The position numbers and the translations under genes are program-made. Positions 24,601-27,390 of a DNA stretch of 27,390 nucleotides are shown here, in pieces. The stretch is from assembly GCA_039029315.1 (NCBI GenBank), contig JBCCGK010000134.1, positions 1 to 27,390 of the forward strand, read 5' to 3'. The notes beneath the pieces are model-generated. The model saw nothing but the letters and a program-made list of their open reading frames with translations, was not told the DNA's origin and did no database searches. Position 1 is the stretch's first letter. Every line of letters begins with the position of its first letter. This DNA comes from JBCCCJ01 sp039029315. Its GTDB lineage: Bacteria; Bacteroidota; Bacteroidia; J057.

Positions 24601-25284
24601 ATGCGAGATTTGAAAGACTCCCCGACAGCCCAGCATATCATTACCAGTGATGGGTCGTCTACCTTGTTCTCTTCTGTTTTCAATCAACATTACCACTCTA
24701 TTCACGGAGCTGTGCAGGAATCCATGCATGTGTTCATTCAGGCAGGTCTCAGAGAGTTACCGACGCAGTTGACCGACATTCGCATTTTTGAAATGGGGTT
24801 TGGAACGGGTTTGAATGCCTTATTGAGCTGTATGCACAAAGAATCCTTTTCGATTCAGTATACCAGCATAGAAGCCTATCCGATTTCGGAAGAGCAAGTG
24901 GCAAAATTGAATTATCCTTCGATTCTCTCCCAGCCAGACCTCCAACAACTGTTTCAGGACCTCCATGAGCTTCCCTGGGGCATCACCCGGAAGATACGGG
25001 AAGGGTTCAGCCTGTCGAAACATCACACCAAATTACAGGACTTTTCCCCAGATGAAGGATTTGATCTGATCTATTTTGATGCGTTTGGCCCCTCGGCCCA
25101 ACCAGAATTGTGGACAGATGATGTGATGACACAGATGGCAGCCTTTCTGAAGACGGGAGGCATTTTTGTTACCTATTCCGCCAAAAGCAGTGTCCGTAAA
25201 GGCTTGATTCGCGCAGGGCTAGAAGTTGAAAAAATTCCCGGTCCTCCTGGAAAAAGAGAGATGCTTCGTGCAAAAAAAGAATAA
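24601..25284 (+). CDS. MnmD/MnmC-type tRNA 5-methylaminomethyl-2-thiouridine methyltransferase
   Basis: The protein has 227 residues from the ATG at 24601; a GTG at 24583 in frame is an alternative. It corresponds to the SAM-dependent methyltransferase half of MnmC (DUF752), which methylates aminomethyl-uridine at the wobble position of certain tRNAs. The family opening TSDGSSTLFSSVFNQHYHSI leads to the SAM-binding motif FEMGFGTGLNALL (63-75), then Asp160 in YFDAFGPSAQPELW, and the end VRKGLIRAGLEVEKIPGPPG. The FAD-dependent half of MnmC is absent, as in the stand-alone MnmD of many bacteria. It follows the MscS-family gene by about 70 bp, probably without functional linkage. Confidence 0.9.
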   Translation: MRDLKDSPTAQHIITSDGSSTLFSSVFNQHYHSIHGAVQESMHVFIQAGLRELPTQLTDIRIFEMGFGTGLNALLSCMHKESFSIQYTSIEAYPISEEQVAKLNYPSILSQPDLQQLFQDLHELPWGITRKIREGFSLSKHHTKLQDFSPDEGFDLIYFDAFGPSAQPELWTDDVMTQMAAFLKTGGIFVTYSAKSSVRKGLIRAGLEVEKIPGPPGKREMLRAKKE

Positions 25285-25414
25285 ACCGAATGAAAAAGCG
25301 GAGCTTGACTAGCGAGATGTTGATGGTTAAGCCAGAATAAGGAGGCATTTTTTTTATGTGAGATGAAGCAAAAGGTGTGAGGCTCCATTTACATAAATTG
25401 GTTCCCCATGCATC

Positions 25415-25548
25415 TAAGTAAGGGGACACATTTATACTTGGCAATCATCTTCCACCCTCTCGCTCTCCCGCCAACAGGAGACATCAGCCCACAAGCCTTC
25501 AATCGCAGAGGAGGGGGCTGGAGGAGGAGATCCTACAATTACTTACTC
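25415..25548. repeat. REP-like element, copy 2
   Basis: It starts with TAAGTAAGGGGACACA, identical over 16 bases to 22661, and ends near ACTTACTC. Between them a pyrimidine-rich arm (about 25448-25470) can pair imperfectly with a purine-rich arm (about 25508-25531). Length is 134 bp against 139 bp for copy 1. The borders are better supported on the left than on the right. Confidence 0.4.
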
Positions 25549-25609
25549 GATAGGACGATTTTCTGCTTGCTTCGCTGGGAACTGGAGCTCTCAGATGTTT
25601 CTCCTTTCC

Positions 25610-25629
25610 AAAAAAAAAAGAAAAAAAAA
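25610..25629. repeat. A10-G-A9 homopolymer tract upstream of the T9SS cargo gene
   Basis: A near-continuous A run lies 76-95 bp before the start codon at 25705. It could act as an upstream promoter element or vary in length by slippage and tune expression. Neither can be decided from one sequence. Confidence 0.7.
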
Positions 25630-25704
25630 TCTCCATCTGTTTACCTTTTCATTTCTGATTGGATAAAGGGCAAATATTATCTTTTAACCCTTTAACTAAT
25701 TGTC

Positions 25705-27381
25705 ATGAATTCTTTTCACAACAGCCTTCACGCTTTCTCTCTACAATCATTTTTTCTCAGCCTGTTGGTTTGTTGCTTCCTTTGCTCTGGGACCACACAC
25801 GCACAAAATCACTTCATCAATCAGTATCAGCCCACCAATATAATCGGGGCACAAGGAGATAGCTACAATGTAGTCGCGACCTCTGATGGAGGCTTCGTTG
25901 CGCTCAATGATGTAGACATTGCTTCTGGAAATCCTGGCCTTCACCAACTATTGACCAAAATGGACGCCAACGGGACTGTTCTTTGGAGCAGGGACTTGGT
26001 CAATACAGTTCCTGAGACCAGCATTCAGGAGGATCATTATCAACATATCTGTTTGCTTGGAGAGGGAGACATTGCTGCTGTCGGATGGATTGAGACCCCT
26101 TCTTCTTCGGGAACCTATAACAACAAATCCATCATGGTATCCAGATTCGATGCGAATGGGCAAGCCAAATGGTCCAAAGCCTATGATTATGATTTTGTCT
26201 TTGCAGGTGGATTCTATATCTCTTCGACCTCTGATGGCTATTTGTTGGTGGGAGGCTCTGTTCATCAGGATACGTGTGCAAGTGCGTCCACTGATGATAC
26301 TAATCTGGATGTATTTCTAAAACTGGATGGAAATGGGAATCTGATTTGGCAGAAAACAGAAACATCTTTTTGCTCCACGGATAGTGGCACTGGAGATCTG
26401 ACTTTGGAAAGCAGTGCTGGGGAGTATATGTATATCAAATCTGTTGCTACTGATGGAAACAATCCTGGATTCTTGATTCTGTCTTCCTATTCGCCACAGG
26501 GAGGATTGAATTGGCAGAAACTCTATACAAATCATGAAGATTGGATAGAATGGTACGCACCAATCGGGATCAAGGAGACTGCCAATGGGGAGTTCATCCT
26601 GGCCGTGGCTTATGACAAATATCCAGCTTCGAATGTCGCCCTCTTGAGGTTCACGGCTTCTGGAAATATGGTATGGCAAAGAACCTTTGATATAGATGAG
26701 CCATTGGGATATAACAGTCCTTCAAGAATAGAGTTGGATGCCAATGATTTTGTTGTGATGGCAAATAGTGCAGGGAAGGTTTACAATTTCACCTCCTGGG
26801 GGACATTGTTGCAGGCACATGTATTTCCAAATCTTAGCTTGTCCAGCATCACCAAAGCCAGCAATGGGGATATGGTCTTCAGTGGCAAGCACAACGGAAA
26901 TGAGGAAGTAGATGCGTTTTTTACCTTAATCAGAGGGAATTCTGTCGGCTATAATTCATGTGCATCCTCTTTGGAGTTGCCATCTGAAGAAGAGTTGGAA
27001 TGGGAATTCTCGAATATCGAACGTGTCGCCAGTCTCACTGCCAATGTGATTGCTTTGAACATTTCTACGCCAGACTTTGATATCAATGGTGGCTGGCGAT
27101 GCATCACGGCCCCAGCCCGAAAAGCGGCTTCAAGTATAAGTATTCAGGCCCCTAAACTCTATCCCAATCCAAGTCATGGCAAGAGTGTGTTGGAATTGGA
27201 TGCCTTCACCCGCTCATCCAAAATGGTCCGTGTCTTCACGATTCAGGGACAATTGATCTCTCAACAAGAAATGCCCTCCAGCCAGCATAGCCTCGATCTA
27301 CAAGTTGGAAGTCCTGGTCTCTATCTCATTCAGATAGAGCTGGCAGGAGAGACATTTCAGAAAAAATGGATGGTGAAATAG
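25705..27381 (+). CDS. Secreted protein with T9SS type A sorting domain
   Basis: The 558-residue protein has a signal peptide (hydrophobic core at about 14-28, cleavage near THAQ at 31-34). The body at about 40-440 contains recurring segments such as LTKMDANGTVLWSRDL, VSRFDANGQAKWSKAY, FLKLDGNGNLIWQKTE and LRFTASGNMVWQRTF. These resemble beta-propeller blades or delta-60-type repeats found in exported Bacteroidota proteins. The C-terminus from about 475 is a type IX sorting domain: KLYPNPSHGKSVLELD, RVFTIQGQLISQQEM, GLYLIQIELAG and final KKWMVK. The protein should be exported by Sec, then moved across the outer membrane by T9SS and anchored or released at the surface. No catalytic motif was recognised. 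Confidence 0.88.
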   Translation: MNSFHNSLHAFSLQSFFLSLLVCCFLCSGTTHAQNHFINQYQPTNIIGAQGDSYNVVATSDGGFVALNDVDIASGNPGLHQLLTKMDANGTVLWSRDLVNTVPETSIQEDHYQHICLLGEGDIAAVGWIETPSSSGTYNNKSIMVSRFDANGQAKWSKAYDYDFVFAGGFYISSTSDGYLLVGGSVHQDTCASASTDDTNLDVFLKLDGNGNLIWQKTETSFCSTDSGTGDLTLESSAGEYMYIKSVATDGNNPGFLILSSYSPQGGLNWQKLYTNHEDWIEWYAPIGIKETANGEFILAVAYDKYPASNVALLRFTASGNMVWQRTFDIDEPLGYNSPSRIELDANDFVVMANSAGKVYNFTSWGTLLQAHVFPNLSLSSITKASNGDMVFSGKHNGNEEVDAFFTLIRGNSVGYNSCASSLELPSEEELEWEFSNIERVASLTANVIALNISTPDFDINGGWRCITAPARKAASSISIQAPKLYPNPSHGKSVLELDAFTRSSKMVRVFTIQGQLISQQEMPSSQHSLDLQVGSPGLYLIQIELAGETFQKKWMVK

Positions 27382-27390
27382 TCCACGGTC

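Larger units (their letters stand above)
25285..25704. other. Intergenic region with REP-like element and poly-A tract
   Basis: This 420-bp gap holds the second REP-like element (25415-25548) and an A10-G-A9 run at 25610-25629. Open frames here (for example 25408-25695 on plus) are explained by the repeat and the low-complexity run and match nothing. A promoter for the secreted protein at 25705 must lie near the poly-A run. Confidence 0.5.

Noticed and set aside
25408..25695. 95-codon plus-strand frame
   Set aside because: It runs through the REP-like element and the poly-A tract (a string of lysines), so low-complexity sequence explains it.

Overview
The window looks like chromosomal DNA of a member of the Bacteroidota, perhaps a Saprospiria- or Cytophagia-like lineage. 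The evidence is two proteins with type IX secretion (T9SS) C-terminal sorting domains, a BatB/BatC-like gene pair, a queuine tRNA-ribosyltransferase lacking the zinc cysteines, weak Shine-Dalgarno sites, and one good match to the Bacteroidota promoter pattern TTG...TAnnTTTG. No tRNA, rRNA, CRISPR array or intact transposase gene was found. Genus-level placement is a guess.

Layout. 1-866: an open frame running in from the left edge, a 167-bp foldback element (178-344), unassigned sequence, and a frameshifted remnant of pcaC. 867-3578: protocatechuate catabolism, with pcaH and pcaG (3,4-dioxygenase beta and alpha) overlapping by ATGA, followed by a single-chain 3-oxoacid CoA-transferase. 3579-4860: mostly intergenic, with a candidate small RNA, two terminator-type hairpins and an orphan minus-strand gene. 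4861-5626: an ECF sigma factor followed immediately by a 70-residue protein. 5839-6816: a YheT-type alpha/beta hydrolase. 7010-9816 (minus): a BatB-like VWA protein, a BatC-like TPR protein and a patatin-like lipase in one probable operon. 10228-10533: a stand-alone T9SS sorting domain. 10693-12972 (minus): a membrane-anchored NACHT-LRR protein resembling the bacterial NLR-like immune NTPases. 13217-15651 (minus): a DapA-family lyase and a secreted sulfatase. 15932-18462: a cytochrome P450, then tgt. 18500-21655 (minus): a LolD/MacB-type ABC ATPase and its FtsX-type permease, separated exactly by a second copy of the 167-bp foldback element. 21815-22534 (minus): a DUF2459 protein. 22889-25284: an MscS-family channel and an MnmD-type tRNA methyltransferase, bracketed by two short REP-like elements. 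25705-27381: a secreted T9SS cargo protein.

How the parts relate. The pca genes would take protocatechuate to carboxymuconate and, much later, 3-oxoadipate to its CoA ester. The only pcaC copy here is broken, and pcaB, pcaD and pcaF are not in the window, so the pathway must be completed elsewhere or is decaying. The ABC pair probably forms one exporter or lipoprotein-extraction machine. The Bat-like pair and the lipase point to envelope maintenance.

The strongest candidates for novelty are the TM-NACHT-LRR protein, the 167-bp foldback family with covarying arms (one copy lying inside an operon and supplying a stop codon), the REP-like pair around mscS-mnmD, the pcaC decay, and the candidate small RNA. 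All assignments come from reading the sequence and recalling protein families; no database search was run.
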